From Bugula neritina (lineage: Eukaryota; Bryozoa; Gymnolaemata; Cheilostomatida; Bugulidae): a stretch of 64,000 nt of DNA. Where the stretch lies: NCBI GenBank assembly GCA_964035545.1, contig OZ037768.1, positions 7,927,241 to 7,991,240 on the forward strand, given 5' to 3'. This document shows positions 25,801 to 31,862 of this stretch, piece after piece (the first letter of the stretch is position 1; every line of letters begins with the position of its first letter). The position numbers were made by a program, and so were the translations under genes. The notes under the pieces were generated by a model. The model saw only the letters and a list, made by a program, of their open reading frames with translations. It searched no databases and had not been told where the DNA came from.

Positions 25801-28333
25801 AATTTATGTTAGTCTCTTGATCTTGACACATGCAGTGTGTATGTTTTGCTTCTAAAAACTAATTTAAATTCACCCTTTCACATTTGCAACCAATCATACA
25901 CTTCAGAGTCTTAAGTCTGAGAACTTGTCCAGATGATGATCTGGTTTCAAGAGCCTCAGTTGGTAACACATTGAGTGAAAGGTTGGTAAAATTTCCTTCC
26001 AACACTGCAACTACTGCATAACTTGCTGTAAGCCTGTACTGGTTTGTAGATTGAGTGGGAAATCTCCTTTCCATGGTACATCAGATGAAGAAACAGTTAG
26101 CAATATACAATATCTCAGATTCAGAATATCTAGTGTGCACCCTAACTCTTCCCAGAATGCTCACAAGTTTATTTATAGCTGTCTTCGCAGAGTGCCTGGG
26201 TTAGTATTTCTAAATGTTGGCCATTTTGAAAACTAGCTTTTTATCAATCTCTGACATGTCTATTCTCACCTATTCTCACCTATCTCCGCTTTGTCCTGTT
26301 CGGTAGCGGGAAAAAAGTTTATAGTTGCTATTCCTGTGAGAAAACCCCTGATGAAAAGGGTTTTTGTTAAATCCGGCTAAGGACTTGTTCAGATGAGGTA
26401 CAGGAGCCATTATGACTGGATGCTCTTCCTAACATCACCAATGGCCGTTGTGGGGTTCGAACCCATGACTTCGTGTTCACTAAGCAAACGCTCTAACCCC
26501 TAGACCACGGCTGCTCCCTAATCTCTGACATGTCTATGTTCTAGGTAAAATGAGGTTCTCTGTTTCAAACTTGTGAAGTAGTTTTAGTCTCGTAGAACAG
26601 ATTAATTTCGTTAAATCATTTTTAGTTATTACTCAAGATGTGTTTTTCCTGTTTTTCCTCTTTTGTTTAATTTAGCTTTTATATTTTCATGTTGCATTTT
26701 GTTTTTAGTTGGCAGTTCTAAACTTCTAATTTGAGTAATATTATAAATTATAATGCTTTATGCTGTTTCTATGGAAAATTATGGAGAAGGCAAATTTTTG
26801 AAATGACTCATCTGTGAAAAATTTCATACTGTAATCAGTGAGCTGTTAGTCAGGAGAATATATGGCACTTCAAAAAGAGTGATCATCTTTTTTTTAATCT
26901 GTTACAATGTAGAATTCAATGAAATTACTTTGCTAAACCATATATTATTGGTTATAATTGTTTAAATTCAAGTTTGGTGTTGCCTGTTGCAGTGTTACAT
27001 CCAGTTTAATTATAGTTTCTCTCAACTCAACAGGATAGCTGACAAGTTATTCAACTAACTTGCCATACCTATTTTCACACTCAGTCGTTATGGTTATAAC
27101 AGTGGTTACATTCATGCATTCAAATAGTTTAATTGATTATTCACATCTTTTGTACAAGGTCAGAATAGAAATGAATTGACTTATATTCTAAACATGAGAA
27201 TCATTTATTCCACCTCAAAGGTCATTTAACAAATTGTTAGGTCTGTAGCATTGATGAATGTAAATCATCTTCTTAAGCCTTCTTCTATTGCTTAGTCAAG
27301 TGTGTAAAAGTTATCTGTTGTGGCCCCCACTGTCCATTTAATAGCAGTAGTGGCGAAATTGGATAGCCTAAGTTCTTCGATTTTATTAAATTTTGTTTTA
27401 TGTTGAAATTCTCTCGAGAACATAACTTCTTATGCTACATTTCTAATCTAGAACACAGGCTTTTCTCAATTTCTCCATTACTGCACTTACCTCCCACTGT
27501 CTACACACTTCACTGTTTACACCCCTTGTTACTGTTACAATGAAAAGGGGTGTCAATTCTTTATTAAAATTGTAGTATCTTTAGTTTTTAGCAATCCATT
27601 ACTAGATGCTGACTAGTATCAAATCTAACACCAATATCTATATTGCTGGTTGAAAGAGTCCACAATTAGTGATAAATAATGCATGAAATCTTCTTTTACA
27701 TTACTAGTGGGTGGTGTGCCATTTATAAAATCTATTGAATAGTTAACGCTTGACATAGTAACAAAAGCTTCACTCAATAGAAATAAAACTACACAAACTA
27801 CGAGCATCTGTTAAACTTTTTATCCAAATTGAACTCACTTATGAGTCATAGAGTGTGCATTTGGGTATAAAATAAATTGCCCCCCCCCCCCCCCCAATCG
27901 TATTTTTGATTGTGAACATCAGTAATATCAAATACTACTTAAAACGGACTGGAAGCAAATTGTATTTTAGTTCAGACCATTTTAGTTCACATTAAAATAT
28001 TGTGATAATTTTTTTTTAACTTGAATAAAATATCTTTGTTCAATGAGTTATAGACATTTATCATGGCTTGAATAATATTAAGATAGTTTTAAAATGCTTT
28101 AGGGAGAACTTTATGCTTGAGTTGGCATCTGAATACTAACAAGTTATATCTTCTGTTACAGAAATCGTCCAGATGCGGAGGGAGTGGTGAGCCACTCGTG
28201 GCTTGATGTGGGCCACCAGCTGCACCAGCAGTCTGATCAAATTAGCTTCCCTGCTGTTGAGTTTTTAAATCTAGTCCATCGGTTGGATAAGTTGAAAGAA
28301 GAAATGCTGAAAGTGGAATCAGTAACCTGGTAG
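70..28333 (+). CDS. unc-89: Obscurin/UNC-89/SPEG-family giant cytoskeletal protein with twin kinase domains (5'-truncated by window)
   Basis: I assembled 43 coding exons: 70-234, 648-791, 1255-1429, 1694-1837, 2615-2719, 4275-4379, 4959-5159, 5309-5425, 5560-5688, 6168-6312, 6838-7013, 7298-8147, 8502-8541, 8701-9207, 9667-9721, 9915-10080, 10338-10525, 11028-11271, 11780-11904, 12560-12880, 13798-13914, 14043-14099, 14492-14665, 14998-15212, 15550-15733, 16225-16306, 16704-16907, 17898-18033, 18174-18370, 18868-18987, 19152-19287, 20444-20626, 21166-21358, 21643-21808, 21948-22096, 22463-22594, 22919-23080, 23467-23698, 24195-24439, 24883-25083, 25288-25363, 26050-26199, 28162-28333. All junctions are GT-AG and in phase, giving 2,594 residues and a TAG stop. 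The order DH-PH ... PK1-Ig-FN3-PK2 is diagnostic of the obscurin/UNC-89 family, which scaffolds the M-line and sarcoplasmic reticulum of striated muscle. That role is inferred from the family. The Ig array is unusually short, so a SPEG/obscurin intermediate is possible. The start codon lies upstream of the window. Confidence 0.85.
1941..2025 (+). repeat. Interspersed repeat B, copy 1
   Basis: This copy lies in intron 4. It shares TTTGCATTATGC, a GGAAACAGTT block and GAAACCACAACCAT with the copies at 40575-40660 and, inverted, 4521-4620. The family is unknown, I could not define terminal repeats, and the ends are approximate. Confidence 0.5.
2615..4379 (+). CDS. Gene 1, exons 5 and 6: tandemly duplicated 105-nt exons
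   Basis: Exon 5 (2615-2719) and exon 6 (4275-4379) are each exactly 105 nt, each flanked by phase-1 introns, and encode related 35-residue peptides. Both begin near LLST, carry SA then NKQS, then FVH followed by Asp, and share 15 of about 34 positions. They arose by exon duplication. Because both are phase-symmetric, each can be skipped, included or swapped without breaking the frame. The peptide has no domain that I recognise and sits in the linker between the PH domain and the first Ig. The 1.55-kb intron between them shows only AT-rich sequence and no third copy that I could see. Confidence 0.75.
2720..4274 (+). other. Gene 1 intron between the duplicated exons (1.55 kb)
   Basis: AT-rich non-coding sequence. 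The small open frames at 3078-3266 and 3373-3660 lack splice context and coding bias. I see no SINE here. Confidence 0.5.
4521..4620 (-). repeat. Interspersed repeat B, copy 2 (inverted)
   Basis: Its reverse complement begins with GCTTTGCATTATGCAAATAG, then a TTTCATT block, and ends with CATAAGTTAATGCAAACC, matching the ends of copy 3. It has a GC-richer insert in the middle. It lies in the intron between exon 6 and exon 7. Confidence 0.5.
4959..7013 (+). CDS. Gene 1, exons 7-11: Ser/Asp-rich linker and immunoglobulin domains Ig1 and Ig2
   Basis: Exon 7 encodes an STDVSSYY-type acidic/Ser linker and then the A strand of Ig1 (PQFSKAL). Ig1 (residues about 330-427) has the intracellular I-set hallmarks: GDPKPSITWYKDGKEL around the core Trp, and the WDTAGKYKVTAVNSHG loop where Tyr replaces the distal Cys, as is common in titin-like Ig domains. 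Ig2 (about 440-534) starts PKFIQPL, has LECKI with the B-strand Cys, PEPEVKW split across the intron at 6313-6837, and LDAGKYTVLATNKLGKEE. Such Ig domains serve as docking and spacer units. The intron inside Ig2 carries a SINE. Confidence 0.85.
6571..6774 (-). mobile_element. tRNA-derived SINE (family A), copy 1
   Basis: On the minus strand it starts with a tRNA-like head (GGAGCAGCCGTGGTGTAGTGG; A-box like) and continues into a body with GGTGATGTTGGGAAGAGCA. The B box is mutated in this copy. It is flanked by a perfect 13-bp target-site duplication, TTGTTGATTATCT, at 6558-6570 and 6775-6787. It lies in the intron that splits Ig2, antisense to the gene, about 60 bp before an exon. Confidence 0.85.
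7298..9207 (+). CDS. Gene 1, exons 12-14: long acidic, low-complexity (disordered) insertion
   Basis: Exons 7298-8147, 8502-8541 and 8701-9207 encode about 465 residues rich in Glu, Asp, Ser, Lys, Asn and Gln, with few aromatics and no Ig or FN3 signatures. Examples are repeated EKT/EQK/ESS clusters and runs such as VEEIGEIENN. Exon 12 is, at 850 nt, by far the largest in this gene. The stretch is almost certainly intrinsically disordered. By position it corresponds to the unstructured insertions of UNC-89/obscurin proteins (for example the KSP region of C. elegans UNC-89), but no KSP repeats are present. Exon 13 is a 40-nt microexon. The open antisense frame over exon 12 has no independent support. 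Confidence 0.75.
9667..10525 (+). CDS. Gene 1, exons 15-17: fibronectin type III domain FN3-1
   Basis: A 55-nt exon (9667-9721) leads into an FN3 domain at residues about 1020-1115. Visible FN3 features are the B-strand Trp in ILSWEVP, ITYSVEMCE for strand C, WRRI for C', and the F-strand VRYRVIVENSEGEES, which matches the usual YxFRVxAxNxxGxS pattern. A Lys/Arg-rich stretch with DSDNSSLLSKLEKKY follows as linker. Intracellular FN3 domains in this family alternate with Ig domains near the kinases. Confidence 0.8.
11028..11904 (+). CDS. Gene 1, exons 18-19: Ser/Pro-rich linker
   Basis: These exons encode about 123 residues dominated by Ser, Pro, Thr and Arg, including SP and TP dipeptides (SIPSPHSPRSLTPSLY) and a PPPRRHGS run. 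No globular fold is visible. The density of SP/TP motifs suggests a regulated phosphorylation segment between two FN3 domains; this is inference. Exon 18 has two possible acceptors three bases apart (AG at 11026-11027 and at 11029-11030), a NAGNAG site that could add or remove one residue. Confidence 0.7.
12560..14099 (+). CDS. Gene 1, exons 20-22: FN3-2 and short linker
   Basis: Exon 20 alone (12560-12880) encodes a complete FN3: SVKLKWPP for the B strand Trp, HSTYVVEGR for strand C, the LDTYDYEFRVRTSNAAGLGEP motif for F-G, and a TRSV G strand. Exons 21 and 22 (117 and 57 nt) encode a charged linker with Trp and Tyr residues and a Leu/Lys-rich helix (KKNLSELLKAYADGY). I recognise no domain in the linker. 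The exon-20 donor opens a 917-bp intron with no feature I could identify. Confidence 0.8.
14492..15733 (+). CDS. Gene 1, exons 23-25: immunoglobulin domains Ig3 and Ig4
   Basis: Ig3 (residues about 1427-1510) has ARLMLHIYTHADSDIKWYFKG around the core Trp and MSWADAGEYKIKVQNRWG for the F strand. Ig4 (about 1515-1614) starts PPTFLETPKKSY, has LRVSCRADGIPFPK with the B-strand Cys, MFYRDWQL, and VKDSGTYQIVAENEAG. Both are I-set like. They directly precede kinase 1, as in SPEG and obscurin/UNC-89. For exon 23 the upstream acceptor at 14468-14469 would bring an in-frame stop, so I place the acceptor at 14490-14491. The introns of this pair hold a SINE copy and a degenerate tandem repeat. Confidence 0.85.
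14765..14925 (-). mobile_element. tRNA-derived SINE (family A), copy 2
   Basis: It has the same body as the other copies (GACTGGATGCTCTTCCTAAC on the plus strand) and an intact B box (GGTTCGAACCC) on the minus strand. The tRNA-head end is degenerate and I find no clear target-site duplication. It lies in the intron inside Ig3, antisense. Confidence 0.75.
15400..15540 (+). repeat. Degenerate tandem repeat (about 16 bp unit)
   Basis: About seven imperfect units related to CTAATATACATTGATA precede the acceptor of exon 25. A short piece resembling the SINE tail (CTTGTTCGGGTAGCAG) interrupts them near 15431-15450. Confidence 0.6.
16225..19287 (+). CDS. Gene 1, exons 26-31: kinase domain 1 (PK1), predicted pseudokinase
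   Basis: Residues about 1617-1908 follow the MLCK/titin-like kinase fold, but key residues are changed. The glycine-rich loop is not recognisable. The beta-3 lysine is Arg (FARIY). The alpha-C Glu appears to be Gln (QQMMVM). The catalytic loop reads VSLANLQLEN in place of HRDxKPEN, so Asp becomes Asn and Lys becomes Gln. The DFG position reads VWK. Retained are the APE motif (FCAPEVI), the alpha-F DAWNIGV and the C-terminal helix HQWLKS. It is therefore a scaffold-type pseudokinase by sequence. PK1 is often degenerate in UNC-89 relatives (family knowledge). Placement of alpha-C and DFG is by eye. Confidence 0.8.
16908..17897 (+). other. Gene 1 intron inside kinase 1 (1.0 kb)
   Basis: AT-rich intron. 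I see no repeat, RNA gene or coding exon in it. Confidence 0.6.
19288..20443 (+). other. Gene 1 intron after kinase 1 (1.16 kb)
   Basis: AT-rich intron whose only clear feature is the 13-bp minisatellite in its middle. The small open frames at 19340-19564 and 19571-19771 are low-complexity and not coding. Confidence 0.6.
19811..20038 (+). repeat. 13-bp minisatellite, about 18 copies
   Basis: Unit TATAACTATGCTG, with TATAA starts spaced exactly 13 bp from 19811 to 20032. Twelve or so units are identical; two near 19967-19993 read TATAAATATGCTG and the last three read TATAACTATGTAG, so the array edge has its own variant. It lies in the intron between kinase 1 and the linker. Confidence 0.95.
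20444..21358 (+). CDS. Gene 1, exons 32-33: inter-kinase linker
   Basis: About 125 residues between PK1 and the last Ig, rich in Glu, Lys and Arg with predicted helical character (EEEAWLVDWFAKYKHDH, LREYRKHFQQ, and an acidic VDEYDDHW). I recognise no domain. In the titin/UNC-89 family the segment after a kinase can be an autoinhibitory tail, and this linker lies in that position, but no autoinhibitory sequence can be identified. The upstream intron contains the 13-bp minisatellite and the intron between the two exons contains a SINE and a short tandem repeat abutting the acceptor. For exon 33 the donor at 21359 (GTAAGT) is used; an alternative GT two bases upstream would shift the frame. Confidence 0.7.
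20696..20904 (-). mobile_element. tRNA-derived SINE (family A), copy 3
   Basis: A minus-strand SINE with a GAGAGCAGCTGTGGTGTAGTG head, a GGTTCGATCC-type B box read with one change, and the shared body. It is flanked by a perfect 13-bp duplication, TGTAGGATTAAAA, at 20683-20695 and 20905-20917. It sits in the inter-kinase linker intron, antisense. Confidence 0.85.
21055..21160 (+). repeat. Imperfect 32-39 bp tandem triplication
   Basis: Three units of the form ATTATACATG...CATGTGACCTTACTGT run up to the acceptor of exon 33 (21164-21165). They make up its polypyrimidine region. Confidence 0.7.
21643..23080 (+). CDS. Gene 1, exons 34-37: Ig5 and FN3-3 between the kinases
   Basis: Ig5 (residues about 2035-2135) contains DTVELECEVEG with the B-strand Cys, NAFWYRNDEL around the core Trp, and VPTDAGVYKCSIRT with the F-strand Cys. 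FN3-3 (about 2139-2235) has VPGIPGRPVA at its start, VYLVWSEPNHDG, and the F-strand TIYRFRVSAVNDFGFSS. The Ig-FN3 pair before the second kinase matches the conserved PK1-Ig-FN3-PK2 module of SPEG, obscurin and UNC-89, which is the main reason for the family assignment. Confidence 0.88.
23467..28333 (+). CDS. Gene 1, exons 38-43: kinase domain 2 (PK2) and C-terminus, predicted pseudokinase
   Basis: After an Ala/Pro-rich linker (exon 38) the kinase runs from residue about 2300 to 2570. The glycine loop is absent (HANGSLYKC), the beta-3 Lys is Thr (YLAATRG), the alpha-C Glu is kept (SKELSIL), the catalytic loop reads THGVVHPCN so the HRD Asp is Val and the Lys is His, and DFG is NFS. Retained are APEVV, DIWGLGL and the terminal SHSWLDVG helix. 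No ATP-dependent catalysis is expected. Exon 42 ends at a GTTAGT donor (26200) and joins exon 43 in phase across a 1.96-kb intron. The protein ends about 24 residues after the kinase, at TAG 28331-28333, so no C-terminal Ig domains follow. Confidence 0.82.
24443..24474 (+). repeat. 11-bp direct triplication at a donor site
   Basis: CGCTGACTATT is repeated about three times starting two bases into the intron after exon 39 of gene 1. It sits at the donor (GTACGC), which departs from the usual GTAAGT. Confidence 0.7.
26264..26519 (-). mobile_element. tRNA-derived SINE (family A), copy 4 (longest)
   Basis: This is the longest and best preserved copy. The minus strand reads a tRNA head (GGAGCAGCCGTGGTCTAGGG), a B box GGTTCGAACCC, a body, and a tail ending in GGTGAGAATA repeats. 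An 18-bp target-site duplication, AATCTCTGACATGTCTAT, lies at 26246-26263 and 26520-26537. It is in the last intron of gene 1, antisense. Confidence 0.88.
27880..27895 (+). repeat. Poly(C) run, 16 bases
   Basis: Sixteen consecutive C in an otherwise AT-rich intron. The exact length is prone to sequencing error. Confidence 0.9.
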
Positions 28334-28771
28334 ATGACTAGTGAATACTAACTGAGTATAAGTTAGGTGAAGTGAGAAATGCCAGAAATTACTTTGCGCC
28401 ATCAGAAGTTTTATTCATGTAGAAAATTTGCAGTTTACTTGTTCCCATGGTTACGGTTTATATAGTGTTGGTAGTTTTACAAGATAATAGTTGAGCATAA
28501 TATTTTAATTGAAGGAGTGGCTGTGCAGTGAATAGTTAACTCTCATTAACAACGGCCATGACAACAATGGGAGCAGGAAGTGTTGTTAGTTGGTAAATGC
28601 TTGCTATGCCATCTTCTAACAATATCTAGTAATTGAATAACGGGTAGACATTAGACATACTGATAATTAGCATTTTATTTTATGCTGTATTAATTTAATT
28701 TTAATTTAACAGAATTACTGTTTGTTAGTTTTTTATTGTTGCTATGATATAGCAGGATTATATTTTTCAAC

Positions 28772-28777
28772 AATAAA
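28772..28777 (+). terminator. Poly(A) signal of gene 1
   Basis: AATAAA about 440 bp after the stop codon, followed by a T-rich stretch. A second AATAAA at 28992 is a possible alternative. Confidence 0.5.
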
Positions 28778-29851
28778 TTCTATTTATTTGTGTACCAATT
28801 TTTTCAAATTGGTTTGTTTTCACGAGATGGGCCCCTATAACTAAAACCGTTTTGCTGATAGTTTTGAAACTAAAGAATCTGTTAGTTGAAGTACTCAAAA
28901 ACCCGATTTGTATTTTATCAACTATCTTACTACAGTAATGATAATTAATTTATAATTGAATAATTGGCAAGTATACTGGTGTAATATCTGCAATAAAAAT
29001 TTGATCTACAAAATCTCATTGTTCTATCAAAATTAAGTAGAGACATGTATTTGTGAATTGTGCTCTCTTGTGCAATGTATTGTAAAAAATGTAGTTAGCT
29101 TCCCCTGCAAGCTAGTAGTATTGGGTTACGACTCTGTTAAACTAAACCCTTACCAAATATGGACTGCGCTAATGATCTCACTGCCTACAACATTTATTAG
29201 TTAATGGAAGGTAATTGCTAAAGTAGTAATTCTCCTCAGACTTTACACAATTGTGAACACTATTGAGCTCACAGCAGCAAACAATAAGATTCACTGTAAT
29301 TGCTGAATAATTAGTTTAAGTATAATTCTCATATCACCACTTCCTGACATGAGTAGTAAATAGAAATTGAAAACAGTTTAAAATTAAGCGCATTTCTAAT
29401 GAATTTAAGTGTTGGGATAGTTGTTAGACAATTGGCAGCATTTTAATGCTAAAATTAGTTTTAAATAGATATAAAGATAACATCGAGTGCGTTCACGTAT
29501 TTTTCTTGTTCAGTTATGTGTATCTTACTTAAAACACAATATGTGGTGATGTTTTCAAAAGTTGGCATCCGAACAAATTTTCATCTGCCACACACAATGT
29601 AGGGTATAGCATCTGGGTACCAGGCACCATTTGCATCTGTAACACCATAATGTCCTTTTTTGCTGATGTGGTTTTCTAATGCTAACAAGATGAAAATATA
29701 ACTGTACTAAGAATACCTTCACTGAACAACTATAAAGTTTGTACCATTAAAACAATAATGCAACCTTTTAACAAAGCGCGCCTTCAATTCTGTTAGTTTT
29801 GTTGTTATTGTTTGTTCTTACAATTTATTGGCTAGAGAGAAAACTGATCAG

Positions 29852-29980
29852 CCAATCAAACGCTCTTATAAGACGGCCTAGCGATTTGCTATTAGCTATG
29901 TACTTTATAAATCGTGTAATCCATGCGTAAAGCGTGATACTATACGCTATTATGAGAGCATTCATTTAGTTCAGTAGTAG
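29852..29980 (+). promoter_or_regulatory. Candidate promoter of gene 2
   Basis: A CCAAT box (GCCAATCAAA, 29851-29860) is followed by a TATA-like TTTATAAAT at 29904-29912 and an initiator-like TTCAGTA near 29970. The block is less AT-rich than its surroundings. The spacing from TATA to the initiator is longer than usual (about 60 bp), so the start site is uncertain. Inference only. Confidence 0.3.
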
Positions 29981-31057
29981 AGCAACGGCGGCTTTGAAAT
30001 TTGGGGAGTCGCGTTTACTTAATAAATTTGCAGAATGAAGATTTTCCCTTCATAACCTGAGAGGAAAGTGCCTGTAGTAATACGACAGTCATTACTATTT
30101 TGAACTTGAAACTGGAAACAACTAGCTGATTTCCAATTTGAAGTTCTTTATTCTTTACTCAAGGCCAAAAGCAAGGACAAGTTAGGTAGGTGTTTATTTG
30201 TTAGTCTACCACCCTCTCCATTGACTACATACCTGTTACCCAAACGTGCCGGTGGAGCCTGCGACACTACGTATACTGTACAGTAAATGTCGCAGTTGGT
30301 CACTAACACTTGAAACATCTTATAATATTAATTGGTAAATGATAGACCTAGGGCTAGTTGTAGAACTAGATAATAATGAGAGCACAACATTGACCATACT
30401 ATTTATACAATTTTAGTTCACTATAATCATGATGATTGCCATATTATGTTATTATATTATTCATACCATTAAAGTCGCAGTAACTTAATTATAGTATATT
30501 GATGTTTATGCAAATTTGTTAGTTTTTTTAAATGCTAAACAGTATTTATCTGAACCAATAGTTAGCTTAGGAAGTTTTTTTAAGTTTTTTAAAGTAATAC
30601 TTTAGGGAACTGTATTATAATTAATATAAGCTTACTTAGTATAGCGATATGACTCGTATTATTCTATCCTTAGAGTGTGCCTGAGCTTAACATTTGCGAA
30701 GGGTCTCATCTTAGCTTGTAACTAAACTTGAACAATAGAAAGAAAGCCCACGTCATTTTGAATGTTAATTTTTTGAACCCTCTACGGTTGTAGTATATTG
30801 TGCTTATATTTACAAGTGAGCCATTTTACATAATGATGGGTTGCTTATGAATTATATACTTTACCAACATAACTGTTGCTATACAGTGAGTTATTTTACT
30901 GGACCATTAACTTAGTTCATCTGATTGAAGATAGATATTAAGCTACAGATCCTACAGTTGAAATGTTCATGCATTATTTAGTCAACTAGTTTAAGTTGAA
31001 TAAAGTTTGAAAAGTATATATGATGAAGCTTCCATTTTCAACTTTTAATCGTTACAG

Positions 31058-31862
31058 GCTGGAGTGATAGAGTACAAAGAACCAAATATGAAGTTGCTAA
31101 GTCAGTACGTGATACTGCTAACTTTGTTGAGCAGTTGTAGCGTTTTAGCCATCATGTACAATGGGACTGCCAACTCCTGGTCGCGATATAGCAAATGGAA
31201 CGTGTGTCCTCACAGACCTGCCTCTCTCTATCTTACATTTAAAACTAGCGAAGATGACGGATTATTAGTGTATATGGATGACGGTAAAACCCCCAACCCA
31301 ACCGACTACCTGATGGTTCAGCTGGTGGGAGGAAAAGTCTCCTTGGAGTATCAGTTCAGTAAAGACATGTCGGGCAAAGGACCTGCTACGTTTACTAGAA
31401 CAGATGTTGATATTGCCCAAGACACAATTGTCTCTATATCTATAGAGAGGAAACGCATGGCTCTAGTGTTGGCTATTGATACCGACCCTGGCACCAGTCC
31501 ACAAATTCCAAACTTTGGTGAAGATTTATGCTTTGGAGATTGTCAAGGTGGTTTGGAGTATATTCTCTCCACCCGTAATAGTGACATGTTTATTGGTGGT
31601 GTACCACAGTCTATTCGGGATACTCGTAGGGCAGTAAACTTTCCTCCGGCCTTTAAAGGGGAAATATATAATGTCGAGTACAAGAACTGTGAGTGTGTCA
31701 GATCAAACCCAGTTCTGGTAGACGTGGGCACTTCCATCGATAAGACTGAGGATCCTTGTTTCAACAAGACTGTTGCGGGTCAGGTGTGTACCAGGCTCAT
31801 CACCCCCAAGGCTACTAGATGTAACTGTGTGCCCAACATAGGGGACAGCACGTGCACATCAG
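31058..31862 (+). CDS. Gene 2, exon 1: 5' UTR end, signal peptide and LamG1
   Basis: The exon begins after a GTTACAG acceptor (31056-31057), so an upstream non-coding exon is likely. ATG 31088 starts a hydrophobic leader (KLLSQYVILLTLLSSCSVLA), a classic signal peptide. A laminin G/neurexin-type domain follows (residues about 30-215): LYLTFKTSEDDGLLVYMDDG, DYLMVQLVGGKVSLEYQF, a MFIGGVP motif and FKGEIYNVEYKNCEC at its end. The last about 40 residues are Cys-rich (CNCVP) and may form a small disulfide module that is not a canonical EGF. Confidence 0.85.

Larger units (their letters stand above)
26200..28161 (+). other. Last intron of gene 1 (1.96 kb)
   Basis: It holds SINE copy 4, a 16-base poly(C) run at 27880-27895, and otherwise AT-rich sequence. 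A minus-strand open frame at 27625-27807 is short and unsupported. Confidence 0.6.
28334..31057 (+). other. 3' UTR of gene 1, intergenic DNA and 5' region of gene 2
   Basis: No coding exon is recognisable here. It contains the gene 1 3' UTR up to about 28.8-29.0 kb, then AT-rich intergenic sequence, a promoter-like block near 29850-29980, and probably a non-coding first exon and intron of gene 2 before the acceptor at 31056-31057. Confidence 0.55.

Noticed and set aside
26370-26520. Possible tRNA gene on the minus strand
   Set aside because: The A and B boxes are present, but no cloverleaf with a proper acceptor stem is seen, and target-site duplications and sister copies show that it is a SINE.
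31064-31087. Upstream GTG start for gene 2
   Set aside because: A nuclear animal gene is expected to use ATG, and the ATG at 31088 directly opens a signal peptide.
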